Origin: Deltaproteobacteria bacterium
Lineage (GTDB): Bacteria > Myxococcota_A > UBA796
DNA: 40,850 bases
Reading direction: 5' to 3'
Assembly: GCA_002683315.1 (NCBI GenBank)
Contig: NYTD01000068.1
Span: 1 to 40,850, forward strand
Part shown: one piece after another, positions 10,168 through 19,752 of the stretch
How positions within the stretch are numbered: the stretch's first letter is position 1
Layout of the letters: every line of letters starts with the position of its first letter
The notes under the pieces: generated by a model
The model's input: only the letters and a program-made list of their open reading frames with translations
What the model was told of the DNA's origin: nothing
The model's database searches: none
Program-made: the position numbers and the translations under genes

Positions 10168-11292
10168 CTACGAATCCCAGACTTTGATCAAAGTACTCAG
10201 TTCACCATTATTATAGGCTATGGCGTGAAAGGGGCTATGAATTCCGGTAGCATGAAATGGTGTACCCAGATGCTGCCCTTCGTCCAGAATCTGGGTGTCG
10301 AATATGTCTCGTGCGACGAGCTGACGGAGTGTTGCGGATTTTTGATGGAGATAAAAGAATCTTTGATGGCGTTGGTGTGTTTGACCGATGAGTTGATGGG
10401 CTTTGAATTCGTGAAAGAATTTTTCTTTACCAATACTCTCCAATGCCGGGCGAGGAATTTGGTCTCGGCTTTTGCCTGATAGGAGGAGACTTTTATTATG
10501 CCATGTCATTCCCATCCAGCAGTGTAAATAACTTCTATACTCTCCCACACAGGTAAGGCTTTGATCAAAGAGGAGAATCCCTGTGCTGGGATTGCGAACA
10601 CCAAGAGGCTGCCATGCAATGGCAAGATGTCCTTGATTTGATCGTGCATGCGTGGTGTAGATACCCCCTTTTTTGGGTGAGGAGTACTGAAGTTTGATCT
10701 CTCCTGTCTGTGAATGTAATCCGATGATACTGATGGCTGAATGTGCGCCTGGAAACGAAAATGCACCCACACAAAAGACTCCATCTGTGTTGGAAAAAAA
10801 TCGAGGTGGGATCTTTTTCGGATTACAATAATTTTCTTGTAAGACAACGGAAGGGCATGGTGTCTTCCATACAACCGCTCCACTTGGATCAAATTGAGCG
10901 AAGTGAAAAGCATGATGTTCACGTGTCTTTTCGACATATAGTGCTGTAATTGAACCTGGGAATGAAGAGTAGAGCGCCCATACTTCCTTTTTAGAGATAT
11001 CTCCTTTGTGGGACCATAGTAGCTTTCCATCATGAGATAAGGCAAGAATCATTGGTGCAGAATGAGTTCGCTGAGCATTGTTGTATCGAAGTCCTCCCAG
11101 GTACACACCGTTTTCATCACAAGAGAAGGTCTGCACGTGAAAGGGGAGTTTTATATGCCATGTTGGGTTGGTGACGATACACGTTAAAATATGGATGGAG
11201 CCATGCTCTATGAGCAGATAGCTCTTTTCAGCAATGCTGTGTACACCCAAAATGGTTCCTTCGTGAGGTATGGAGATTGTTTCGTAACGCAT
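10168..11292 (-). CDS. Hypothetical protein (beta-propeller-like composition)
   Basis: Long ORF in a co-directional overlapping chain. Track start at 11322 is a TTG overlapping the upstream stop; first ATG is at 11292. Confidence 0.7.
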   Translation of the reverse strand: MRYETISIPHEGTILGVHSIAEKSYLLIEHGSIHILTCIVTNPTWHIKLPFHVQTFSCDENGVYLGGLRYNNAQRTHSAPMILALSHDGKLLWSHKGDISKKEVWALYSSFPGSITALYVEKTREHHAFHFAQFDPSGAVVWKTPCPSVVLQENYCNPKKIPPRFFSNTDGVFCVGAFSFPGAHSAISIIGLHSQTGEIKLQYSSPKKGGIYTTHARSNQGHLAIAWQPLGVRNPSTGILLFDQSLTCVGEYRSYLHCWMGMTWHNKSLLLSGKSRDQIPRPALESIGKEKFFHEFKAHQLIGQTHQRHQRFFYLHQKSATLRQLVARDIFDTQILDEGQHLGTPFHATGIHSPFHAIAYNNGELSTLIKVWDS

Positions 11293-11318
11293 GATCAAGA
11301 CAAACGTGAAAGAGGATC

Positions 11319-11756
11319 TCAATCCTCCTTAACCGATCCTCTGCGAAGTCCGAAAAATACGATCGTTTCTTCTTGATAGGGTTGGTACGACCATCCCAAA
11401 TGATGACCGCATTGTGCACACAGACAAAAGCGCCATTTATATCCAGGAAACCATGAATCTGCAGGAACAGGCTGACCTGTAATGATCACCTGAAAGGCAC
11501 TTCTAACCGTGAAAATTTCATGAATATACCCATTTGGATTGATATGCATGCTTTCGACAGGAATATCTCCAACCGTAATCTCATCTCCAACGTGTGCAAT
11601 CGCATTAGAGCATGCGCGACATCGATACATCTTTTTTTCAGGATTTCCTGTTTCTTCTTTGGATGTGTTTTTTTGATGGATGGGTTTGGAAGGTCTTTTT
11701 CGAAGCAGATACAATGGGAAGCAGGGTGAATGATATGATGAAAATTGAGGGTTCAT
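11319..11756 (-). CDS. Cereblon-type CULT domain protein
   Basis: MYRCRACSNAIA...INPNGYIHEIFTV...SWFPGYKWRFCLCAQCGHHLGWSY...FFGLRR: two Cys-pair zinc motifs and the three-Trp cage pattern. Start set to the ATGA overlap with crcB. Confidence 0.8.
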   Translation of the reverse strand: MNPQFSSYHSPCFPLYLLRKRPSKPIHQKNTSKEETGNPEKKMYRCRACSNAIAHVGDEITVGDIPVESMHINPNGYIHEIFTVRSAFQVIITGQPVPADSWFPGYKWRFCLCAQCGHHLGWSYQPYQEETIVFFGLRRGSVKED

Positions 11757-12130
11757 GAAACATCCAACAATCGCTGTGCCAATGTCATACCGATGAGCGT
11801 AAGGATTGCACCTGATATGATCTGGACAAAAAAGTATACCGCTGCCATCTTCCACTGATCGCGAAGTACAAATTGGAGCGTCTCAAATGAAAATGTCGAA
11901 AATGTGGTCAGTGCACCCAAAAATCCAGTGGATATAACAAGTTTCCACTCCGGAGTTATTTTGCTCGAGAGATAGGTTCCCAATAACCCCAACAAAAAGC
12001 ATCCGATTGCATTCGCACATAGTGTTCCAAAAGGAAATCCTTCTTGCTTATTGAGTGATGACGAGATCAAAAAACGACAGACAGCACCGAAGGCACCACC
12101 AATTCCAACATATATAATGGAGGTGATCAT
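11753..12130 (-). CDS. crcB: Fluoride channel CrcB/FluC
   Basis: GGAFGAVCRFLISSSL...GTLCANAIGCFLLGLL...STGFLGALTTFSTFSFET. Confidence 0.93.
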   Translation of the reverse strand: MITSIIYVGIGGAFGAVCRFLISSSLNKQEGFPFGTLCANAIGCFLLGLLGTYLSSKITPEWKLVISTGFLGALTTFSTFSFETLQFVLRDQWKMAAVYFFVQIISGAILTLIGMTLAQRLLDVS

Positions 12131-12669
12131 CTGTGTGCGTTAACCTCAAACAGTAATGCAAGTGCAGTATCGCACCACATCTCCTCTGTAACCTGATTTT
12201 TTCCGGCACATAAAACACAAAGGGTATAGGCCAAAAATGCCGAGAGTAATTTTTTGTTTGGACACATGCGAGGAAGATTTGATTCGCAGTGTTGGATCAG
12301 TCTTTGAGAAGACAATGTAGAAGAGTTGTTGGAAATATCTTGAAATCGTTTGGATACCTGCTGTGTGTATACACGTGTATCTTCTATATATGGACCAAAG
12401 AAGAGCAAAAGTTTAGGTGCATGCACCATGATATCGCTCCATGATAACTGTCCTTTTTGAGATGCACATCGAGAGAAACCTTGGGAAAGCATTACAAGTA
12501 ACAGTTTTTTTTGTACGAAAGACAAAGGGTGATGCGTACAAAACTGATCGACAAGAATATGAAGATCTTTCTTTGTAATGAAGCCACATCCTCGGATGTC
12601 CAACGAAGCAAAAAAGACCGCAAGAGGACCAGGTGGTGGATGGAATTGATTTTCTAAAAGTGTTGACAT
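12127..12669 (-). CDS. Hypothetical protein with EF-hand-like N-terminal segment
   Basis: VFFASLDIRGCGFITKKDLHILVDQF resembles an EF-hand helix-loop-helix; ATGA overlap with crcB start. Confidence 0.6.
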   Translation of the reverse strand: MSTLLENQFHPPPGPLAVFFASLDIRGCGFITKKDLHILVDQFCTHHPLSFVQKKLLLVMLSQGFSRCASQKGQLSWSDIMVHAPKLLLFFGPYIEDTRVYTQQVSKRFQDISNNSSTLSSQRLIQHCESNLPRMCPNKKLLSAFLAYTLCVLCAGKNQVTEEMWCDTALALLFEVNAHR

Positions 12670-12729
12670 GACAATACTTTACATGAAAATTATCCATACT
12701 GTATGAAAAAAATAAAAATATTTTGGAAT

Positions 12730-13968
12730 CTATTCTGTCGCTGTGTCTTCTTGTGGATCTTCAACAGGTTCTTCGGCAGGCTCATCTTGATCTTCTGGAA
12801 GTGTTTCTTCAACCTCAGGCTGGGGAAGTGTAGGGGTTCCTGTCTTCATAAATTCCACAGCGCGTTGTGCGAGATCAAAGTCTCGATTCAAGAACACATG
12901 GCCACTTATATTTTGATCTTCAATCCATAAATCCGTAGCCTCTATTTCTTCTATGGTTTCTTCAAGTGCTTCTTTGGGCATCTTGCTGTCTCCATTGGAC
13001 CATAGTATGGCAATGCGATCGGGGTAGGTCACCCGGTTCCATGAAAAAAGAGATAAATCGGACAGTGGGTATCCTTCTTCACCAACAAAAACACGAGAGA
13101 TGGTTCCCGACTCGAGTGGAAATGCTTCAGCATCGTCGAGGTATGGTTGAAGATTGAGAGGAGAGCTATCGAATATGACAGATTTTGGAGGATTTGCTTG
13201 AACGCTTTCTAATTCAAGCAGACCAATGATTGCTCTACCCCCTTCACCCAATCCAATCCAGTGTTGTTCTTGAGCATTGATGGCCTGTGGAAAATCCAAT
13301 CCAAATTCTTCTGCATAGGCTGGATCAGAGATGGCTTTTAGCGTATGCTGTACCATCACTCTTCCATATCGTGTAAATGCACCAAATGGAGGAGGTTCCT
13401 CTGTTGATTCTTCTTGCACGCTTGTATCTTCTTCAGAGGAAGAATCATCTTGAGAATTCGAATCGTCTTGAGACATGAGTGCAATATGTTCAAAGTTGGG
13501 AAAGACATCTGGATCGGAATGCCAGTAATCTCCCCAACAATTTCCGGGATAGATCTGCACAAACCCACCATTGGTGAGTGCTGTTGGAAGATATCCTTGG
13601 TTTTGTTCGTATAGATCTTGTGGGGTTTTGGATAATCCGAGAGTTTCCCACAATTTATTTTCTACCCATGCGGCACTCAGGCGATCGGGTAGTTGGATAT
13701 TGCTTTGTTCGAAATCAGAGATGAAGGCAACAGGGTTGGAATGAAATACGATAGCGACGGGCAAGGGATCTTCTGATTGGGGATATACCACAAATATTGG
13801 AGCGGCTTGGCCATCGGGACAAGATAGATTGCTCTCTAATATCGACACAAAAGCAGGAGTGTCATTCAAAGAAGGATTTTCAAAAGGAATTTTTGCGATA
13901 TCCACTTGTGGAAGTTGTTCAAATTCTTTCCAACATCCCATAAATGAGGTCAAATAAATGAGTGTCAT
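12730..13968 (-). CDS. Secreted/lipoprotein alpha/beta-hydrolase-like protein with acidic linkers
   Basis: MTLIYLTSFMGCWKE lipobox-like start; WIGLGEGGRAIIGLLE resembles a degenerate nucleophile elbow; SQDDSNSQDDSSSEED and EEPVEDPQEDTATE segments. Confidence 0.55.
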   Translation of the reverse strand: MTLIYLTSFMGCWKEFEQLPQVDIAKIPFENPSLNDTPAFVSILESNLSCPDGQAAPIFVVYPQSEDPLPVAIVFHSNPVAFISDFEQSNIQLPDRLSAAWVENKLWETLGLSKTPQDLYEQNQGYLPTALTNGGFVQIYPGNCWGDYWHSDPDVFPNFEHIALMSQDDSNSQDDSSSEEDTSVQEESTEEPPPFGAFTRYGRVMVQHTLKAISDPAYAEEFGLDFPQAINAQEQHWIGLGEGGRAIIGLLELESVQANPPKSVIFDSSPLNLQPYLDDAEAFPLESGTISRVFVGEEGYPLSDLSLFSWNRVTYPDRIAILWSNGDSKMPKEALEETIEEIEATDLWIEDQNISGHVFLNRDFDLAQRAVEFMKTGTPTLPQPEVEETLPEDQDEPAEEPVEDPQEDTATE

Positions 13969-14192
13969 ACCTTCTCCAGAGTTGAGTTTTGTATCAAGTA
14001 TAATAAAAAACAATGATACAAAGAGGATTTTGAATGTTTTTTTGTGTTTTTATGGGCCGAAAAGAAAACACCCAAGTACGGTACATATAAACATTGAAAA
14101 TATTTTGTAACCATTTGTATAGTTTTTGGACAAACGCATATATACAGATACATTTTTAGTGTAACATGTTGAAAAAAGTATTTGGAGTGACA

Positions 14193-14678
14193 ATGCGTTG
14201 GTTTCTGGTCGATACAATAGATCAGCTTATTTTGGGTGATTTTGCAGTAGGCACAAAGACCTATGCAGATACAGAACCCTTTTTTCAAGATCACTTTCCA
14301 AATTTTCCAGTGGTTCCCGGTGTTCTTATCATGGAGTCTTTGGCTCAGATATCGGGAAAGCTTATTGGGTATACGGTTCGTACAGATCGTGGAGACTGGC
14401 CTTTTCCCATCCTGAGTATGATGAATCGAGTCAAATTTCGAAAATTCATCCCTCCCAACACCTGCATCACGTTGGAAACAAAGATCAAAGTTCTCAAAGA
14501 TGAAAGCGCGCTTGTTGATGTCCGAGCTAAGGTAGCAGGAAAAGTTCATGCGCAAGCAGAGCAGCTTTTTGTGTTCAATTCGGTGCCATTGGAAGAAGGT
14601 GAGAGTGAAAGATTGGAAGAACTAGAAAGAACCGAACTTCTTCGACTTTGGAAAGATTGTCCGGAGCATCACTCATGA
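14193..14678 (+). CDS. 3-hydroxyacyl-ACP dehydratase, FabZ/FabA-like hotdog
   Basis: MRWFLVDTIDQLILGD...FFQDHFPNFPVVPGVLIMESLAQISGKL; GGAG RBS before the ATG at 14193. Confidence 0.9.
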   Translation: MRWFLVDTIDQLILGDFAVGTKTYADTEPFFQDHFPNFPVVPGVLIMESLAQISGKLIGYTVRTDRGDWPFPILSMMNRVKFRKFIPPNTCITLETKIKVLKDESALVDVRAKVAGKVHAQAEQLFVFNSVPLEEGESERLEELERTELLRLWKDCPEHHS

Positions 14679-15889
14679 GAGATGTCGTCATCACAGGAAT
14701 AGGAATGGTAACTCCATTGGGACTCAATGTTTCTCAAACATGGAACTCTTTAATAGAGGGAAAAAATGGGATTCATCGAATTCAACGATTCGATCCAGCG
14801 GGCTATCCAGTACGATTTGCAGCTGAAGTTCCAGATTTTGCATTGGAAGATATTTCTGTCTCTCCTCTTGCTACAAAGATCCTTCAGCAACTCAAAGGAA
14901 AATTTACATATCGTGCTGTACGAGAGGCTATACAGATGTCTGGAATCACGACAAAGAGTACTCGTGTTGGTATTTGTGTAGGTTCAGAAGCGGCTCGTCC
15001 TTCTCTTGATCATCTTGCTGAACAATTAAATGTACAAGCACCTCCTGATCTTGATGAAATGCGTTCAATGGCTCCATCAGCACCGATCGATCTGATAGAA
15101 GAAGTGTCGGGTGCTCTGGGTGGCTCTTCCGTAATATCAACAGCATGTACTTCTTCTTCTCAAGCTGTAGGAGAAGGATTATATCGGATTCGTAGAGGGG
15201 AAGTCGATGCGATGATTGTGGGAGGAGTCGATGTTCTCGTTGATCCGCTTATGGTTATGGGATTCTCTTTGCTCGGTGCTCTTTCCACAAGAAATGAAGC
15301 GCCAGAAAATGCGTCTCGTCCTTTTGATCTTGAACGAGATGGATTTGTTCTTGGAGAGGGTGCAGGTTTTCTTATTCTTGAAGAACAAGAAATGGCGAAA
15401 TTACGAGGTGCCGATATTTTAGGAAAACTCAGTGGTTTTGGCTGTTCTTCGAATGCATATCGAATCACAGACTCTCCACCAGATGGTCGCGGTGCAGCAC
15501 AATCTATGATGGCTGCTTTGCGTGACGCTCGACTTACTCCAGAACAAATTGGATATATCAATGCACATGGTACATCCACCAAAATGAATGATACGTCAGA
15601 GACGCGCGGCATTATAAAGGCAATTGGAAAAGATACACCAGTGAGTAGTACAAAGTCTATGATGGGACACCTGGTTGCAGCATGTGGTGCAGTGGAAACG
15701 ATTGTGTCATTACAGGCCATACGAAATGGAGTACTTCCTCCCACTCGTAATCTTGAATCTATAGATCCCGATTGCTCTTTACATCATATTCCTCATCATG
15801 CTCGTGAAGTCAAGATCGATCATGCTATCTCCAATGCCTTCGGTTTTGGAGGCTCTAATGGCACTGTAGTGGTATCCAAGTGGCAATAG
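14675..15889 (+). CDS. Beta-ketoacyl-ACP synthase (FabF-like KS)
   Basis: VISTACTSSSQAVGEG, INAHGTSTKMND, KSMMGHLVAACGAVE (C-H-H); starts at ATGA overlap with the dehydratase. Confidence 0.92.
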   Translation: MRDVVITGIGMVTPLGLNVSQTWNSLIEGKNGIHRIQRFDPAGYPVRFAAEVPDFALEDISVSPLATKILQQLKGKFTYRAVREAIQMSGITTKSTRVGICVGSEAARPSLDHLAEQLNVQAPPDLDEMRSMAPSAPIDLIEEVSGALGGSSVISTACTSSSQAVGEGLYRIRRGEVDAMIVGGVDVLVDPLMVMGFSLLGALSTRNEAPENASRPFDLERDGFVLGEGAGFLILEEQEMAKLRGADILGKLSGFGCSSNAYRITDSPPDGRGAAQSMMAALRDARLTPEQIGYINAHGTSTKMNDTSETRGIIKAIGKDTPVSSTKSMMGHLVAACGAVETIVSLQAIRNGVLPPTRNLESIDPDCSLHHIPHHAREVKIDHAISNAFGFGGSNGTVVVSKWQ

Positions 15890-16740
15890 TCCTTCATAAG
15901 ATTGGCTTGGCAACTCCTCTTGGACATGATTGTGATGACTTTGTTAACAAAATTGAACACCAAACATCGGTGATCACATCTTTAGAGCCTCTCGCTTTGT
16001 TAGCATGTCCACAAGGGTCAATGGTTCAAGATCTTTCCATCCGTTCAATTATCAAGAAACGAAAAGAGATAAAACTCTACACTCGAGCCGCAAAACTGGC
16101 TCTTTTGGCTGCCTATAGATGTGTTGGGCAGATAAGCAAACTTGATACTGCTCTTTTTGTCGCGGTAGGAAGAGAGCCCCCTGATGAAGGCTCTGCAGAG
16201 AAGTGTCTTATTGCTTCGCAGAGAGATGGTATTTTTGATGAATCTTTGTTGGCAGATAAGGGACGATCACTGTATCCACCATTACTACCCTTGAGAACTC
16301 TTCCCAATATGATTTTGGCTCATATATCCATTCAATTGGAAATTATGGGAGAGAATGCATGTTGGGCTGGAGGAGAAGAGACAGGGATTCAGGCTTTTCA
16401 ATCTGGTTTTTGGGCCATAAAAGAAGGGCGATGTACACAGGCTTTGGTTGGAGCAGCCGATAGCTTTATCTCTTTGGGAGCAGCACGAGATCTTCATCGC
16501 ACCCAAATCATACCACCATCAGAAGCAGGGGTATTCTTTCTGCTGAAAGAAAAAGAGACACCAGAAATAGGAGATATTGTTGTGCGTCCCAATCAAAAAG
16601 AGCATGAGATGCGCCATTATCTATTGGATTGTATTGGCTATGCAGGAGCTGCACAACAACTCCTAGAACTAGTTTTTTCTTTGCATACACAGGAAAATAT
16701 TTCTTGGGGAGGTCTTTCTTTTCAAAAGCAGTTACAATAA
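15880..16740 (+). CDS. Short KS-like / chain-length-factor-like protein without catalytic Cys at the aligned position (286 aa)
   Basis: GTG start; IGLATPLGHDCDDFV N-terminus; GENACWAGGEETGIQAF...ALVGAADSF; LDCIGYAGAAQQLLEL in place of the KS GH...AAG motif. Confidence 0.75.
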   Translation: MAIVLHKIGLATPLGHDCDDFVNKIEHQTSVITSLEPLALLACPQGSMVQDLSIRSIIKKRKEIKLYTRAAKLALLAAYRCVGQISKLDTALFVAVGREPPDEGSAEKCLIASQRDGIFDESLLADKGRSLYPPLLPLRTLPNMILAHISIQLEIMGENACWAGGEETGIQAFQSGFWAIKEGRCTQALVGAADSFISLGAARDLHRTQIIPPSEAGVFFLLKEKETPEIGDIVVRPNQKEHEMRHYLLDCIGYAGAAQQLLELVFSLHTQENISWGGLSFQKQLQ

Positions 16741-16760
16741 TTGACGCTATTGGTTGGTGT

Positions 16761-18566
16761 ATGTCAAAGAAACGGCGATTTCAGTTTTTGAAAATGATTG
16801 CTACAGGAGGCTTTGGAGAGGTATATCTCTGCAAAGAGATCAATACCAATGGTATTGATCGCCTTGTAGCAGTAAAAGTGCTTAAGTCAGATTGGGTTGA
16901 CAATATTGATGTTGTCAATCGGTTGCGCGACGAAGCCAAGCTACTGGCTCTCCTCCGTCACAAAAATATCATTAATGTGTTTGATCTGACATCCATCAAT
17001 GGTCGAGCATCTATTGTGATGGAGTATATCGAAGGTGCGGATATGTCTATCATCATCGAAACGATGCGCTCCAATCGAAGACGGACTCCAATTTCTGTTT
17101 CTTTACAGGTGTGTGCAAAGGTAGCCGCTGCGTTGGATGCTGCATATAACCAATCCCCATTCCCCGGAGAAGCATCATTAAAGGTTGTTCATCGCGATAT
17201 AAAACCAGGAAATATCATGATCGACAAAGAAGGTATGATCAAAGTTCTTGATTTTGGTGTTGCCTACTCAATGTTTGAACAGCGTGTTTCCAATACTACA
17301 GAAATTCGATTTGGCTCTCTAGAGTATATGGCTCCAGAACGCTTGTTGTTTGAGCCAGAAACTCCTGCCTCGGATATCTATGCCCTCGCACTGGTTCTAT
17401 ACGAAAGTATTACAGGAGAGCCTTTTGGAGAAGCATCGAAGCAAGATGACGAGCATGAAGCCCTAATAAAAAATCGACTGCATCATCTTGAGAGTGTAAT
17501 TCATCTCCCAATCGCACAAGAACAAGAATTGATCTCGTTGCTTCGTACGACACTTGCGTACGAGCCAGATGATCGTTGTTCTCCTCTTGAGTTTTATCAA
17601 AGAGCGCGCGCCTTATCTCGCATGATACAAGGGGCGGATCTAATTCCATGGGCAGAGAAAGCGATCCCTATTATTCGTAAGGCACAGCCGCAGATTGTAG
17701 ATGGTGATGCTGGGTTGTTTCTTGGAAATATATTTGAAGAGGATACACTGACAGATGATACTCGTCTTCCTGCACCGATGGGTGATGATGAAACAGAAGT
17801 CCGGATTGTTTCCGAAGAAGAGCCTCGTGCACTCGTTTCATTTGTTGAAGTACAACCTCTTCCAGAAGAAGAGGAGCAGGGAACAGAGATTTTTGTGGCA
17901 GTGGAACGCACAGAGTTTGAGCGAGGAAACCCTTCTTATTTTCAAGGAGACTCGACAATGTCGATCCTTGGAAAAGCTGACGAAGAATATGTAGATAAAG
18001 ATGATGAAACAGAAGTAAGAGGATTTTCTTCGGAAGAACGTTTTCCAGAAGAAGAGTCTGTCGTCAGTGTTGTTGTTCAGCCTGTGCCATTCTCAGAACC
18101 AAAAACACAAGTCTATCGTTCTTGGTGGATGATCCTTTTTTTTGGTACTCTGTTTGGTATATCTATTGCGGGAGGGTTCTTTTTTCGAGAGGATTTATCG
18201 ATTTTGGTGAAGCTAGCTGCAGAAAATATTTTTGAAGAGGAGTCCAAAGATTCCCAACCAGAAAGTGTCGATACGCAAGACTCTACAGAAATTCCCAAAG
18301 AAAAAGAGATCCCCAATAAAGCGATTGTTTTCTCTGTTCTTGAGGATACAGGAACCCTTAGCGTTCGATGTGATGGGGAACGTAGACGAAACAAGCAAGT
18401 ACATGAAGATGAGATTCGTATATTTTTTGAACAAACATCATTTGACAAGTGCAAAGTACGGTATACCTCTTCCGAAGGAAAAGTAATGAAGAGCACAATA
18501 AAAGATGTAACATCAGGAACTTTTGTATGTTTCGTTGAAAATGGGAAAGAATGTGCGCGAGAATGA
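16761..18566 (+). CDS. Transmembrane Ser/Thr protein kinase
   Basis: MIATGGFGEVYLCKE, VAVKVLK, HRDIKPGNIMID, LDFGVAYS, YMAPERL, single TM (WWMILFFGTLFGISIAGGFFF), C-terminal extracytoplasmic domain. Confidence 0.92.
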   Translation: MSKKRRFQFLKMIATGGFGEVYLCKEINTNGIDRLVAVKVLKSDWVDNIDVVNRLRDEAKLLALLRHKNIINVFDLTSINGRASIVMEYIEGADMSIIIETMRSNRRRTPISVSLQVCAKVAAALDAAYNQSPFPGEASLKVVHRDIKPGNIMIDKEGMIKVLDFGVAYSMFEQRVSNTTEIRFGSLEYMAPERLLFEPETPASDIYALALVLYESITGEPFGEASKQDDEHEALIKNRLHHLESVIHLPIAQEQELISLLRTTLAYEPDDRCSPLEFYQRARALSRMIQGADLIPWAEKAIPIIRKAQPQIVDGDAGLFLGNIFEEDTLTDDTRLPAPMGDDETEVRIVSEEEPRALVSFVEVQPLPEEEEQGTEIFVAVERTEFERGNPSYFQGDSTMSILGKADEEYVDKDDETEVRGFSSEERFPEEESVVSVVVQPVPFSEPKTQVYRSWWMILFFGTLFGISIAGGFFFREDLSILVKLAAENIFEEESKDSQPESVDTQDSTEIPKEKEIPNKAIVFSVLEDTGTLSVRCDGERRRNKQVHEDEIRIFFEQTSFDKCKVRYTSSEGKVMKSTIKDVTSGTFVCFVENGKECARE

Positions 18567-19752
18567 GATTTGGGTAACTGGTATAGGAATAGCTTGTTCT
18601 GCCGGTACTTCCTTTACAGAGGTCACACAATCGATCTTGGACCATCGTCTGTGTGCCCAACCGACAGGGCTCACGCTTCCTGTTCCAATGTGGGGTGTCT
18701 GCCCGAATGAGATTCCATCACACCCCCATTTTGTTGATGACCGAAAGTCTTTGTTGGGACTCTTTGCAGTAGAACAAGCGATGCATGATGCGAAATCCCC
18801 GAATGGGCCATATTCGATATTTATGGGAACTGGTTTGTCTTCGATTACTCCAGCTCAGCTTGAAGAAGACCTATATCCATTTGTGAAAGATGGTATTTTT
18901 GATCGGGAAGCGATGGCACAAGATCTTCATAGACAAACAGCCGCTCCTGCTCGTCACGATCCTCATCGGTTTGTTCGATTTCTCAAGGAGAAGTATAATG
19001 CTACCGGACCGTGTGGAACCAACTTTTCGGCTTGTGCAGCTGCGTCTCAGGCAATTGCAGAAGGTATGCGCGTGTTGAGACGGGGACAGGCAAAGGTGGC
19101 GATTGTTGGAGGGCATGATAGCATGGCACATCCCATGGGGATGCTTTCTTTTGTTGTTCTCGGAGCACTAAGCTCTACAAGATGCCGTCCCTTTGATAAG
19201 CGTCGCGATGGATTCATGCTTGGAGAAGGAAGTGCGGTATTGATTTTGGAGCGTGCGGAAGATGCTCTAAAAAGGGGGGTGATACCCTATGCTCGTTTGT
19301 GTGGAGCGGGAAGTAGTATTGATGCGTGGAATGTTACTGCCCCACATCCACAAGGAGTGGGAGCGGAGCGTTCGATGATCAATGCACTTCGTGATTCTGG
19401 TTTGCATCATTCCGACATCGACTATATCAATGCACATGGAACAGGAACTCCACTGGGAGATATAGCTGAATCTTCTGCCATATCAAGAGTCTTTGGCGAA
19501 CATACTCCTGTTTCTTCTATTAAAGGAGCATTAGGGCATTGTATTGCAGCCGCAGGTGCTATTGAAGCGGTCGTATGTCTTGCGGCATTACAAAAACAGT
19601 TTCTTCCGGGTACCTTTGGGTTAGAAGAGGAAGAAAATTTTGAAATTAATGTGGTGAAAAACGCACAATTGATTTCGATCAGTTATACACTGTCGAATTC
19701 TTTTGGTTTTGGTGGTCAAAACAGCACGTTAATCTTTGGAGCAATCAATTAA
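18541..19752 (+). CDS. Beta-ketoacyl-ACP synthase (second KS)
   Basis: GTNFSACAAASQAIAEG, INAHGTGTPLGD, KGALGHCIAAAGAIEA; overlaps the end of the kinase gene. Confidence 0.92.
   Translation: MGKNVRENEIWVTGIGIACSAGTSFTEVTQSILDHRLCAQPTGLTLPVPMWGVCPNEIPSHPHFVDDRKSLLGLFAVEQAMHDAKSPNGPYSIFMGTGLSSITPAQLEEDLYPFVKDGIFDREAMAQDLHRQTAAPARHDPHRFVRFLKEKYNATGPCGTNFSACAAASQAIAEGMRVLRRGQAKVAIVGGHDSMAHPMGMLSFVVLGALSSTRCRPFDKRRDGFMLGEGSAVLILERAEDALKRGVIPYARLCGAGSSIDAWNVTAPHPQGVGAERSMINALRDSGLHHSDIDYINAHGTGTPLGDIAESSAISRVFGEHTPVSSIKGALGHCIAAAGAIEAVVCLAALQKQFLPGTFGLEEEENFEINVVKNAQLISISYTLSNSFGFGGQNSTLIFGAIN

Noticed and set aside
12670-12729. Possible fluoride riboswitch upstream of the crcB operon
   Set aside because: Looked for a crcB-motif-like structure in the short upstream region; nothing convincing could be identified by eye.
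13965-14555. 196-aa minus-strand ORF
   Set aside because: Antisense to the FabZ-like gene and the upstream AT-rich promoter region; no motif.
15160-15744. 194-aa minus-strand ORF
   Set aside because: Shadow ORF opposite a well-supported ketosynthase.
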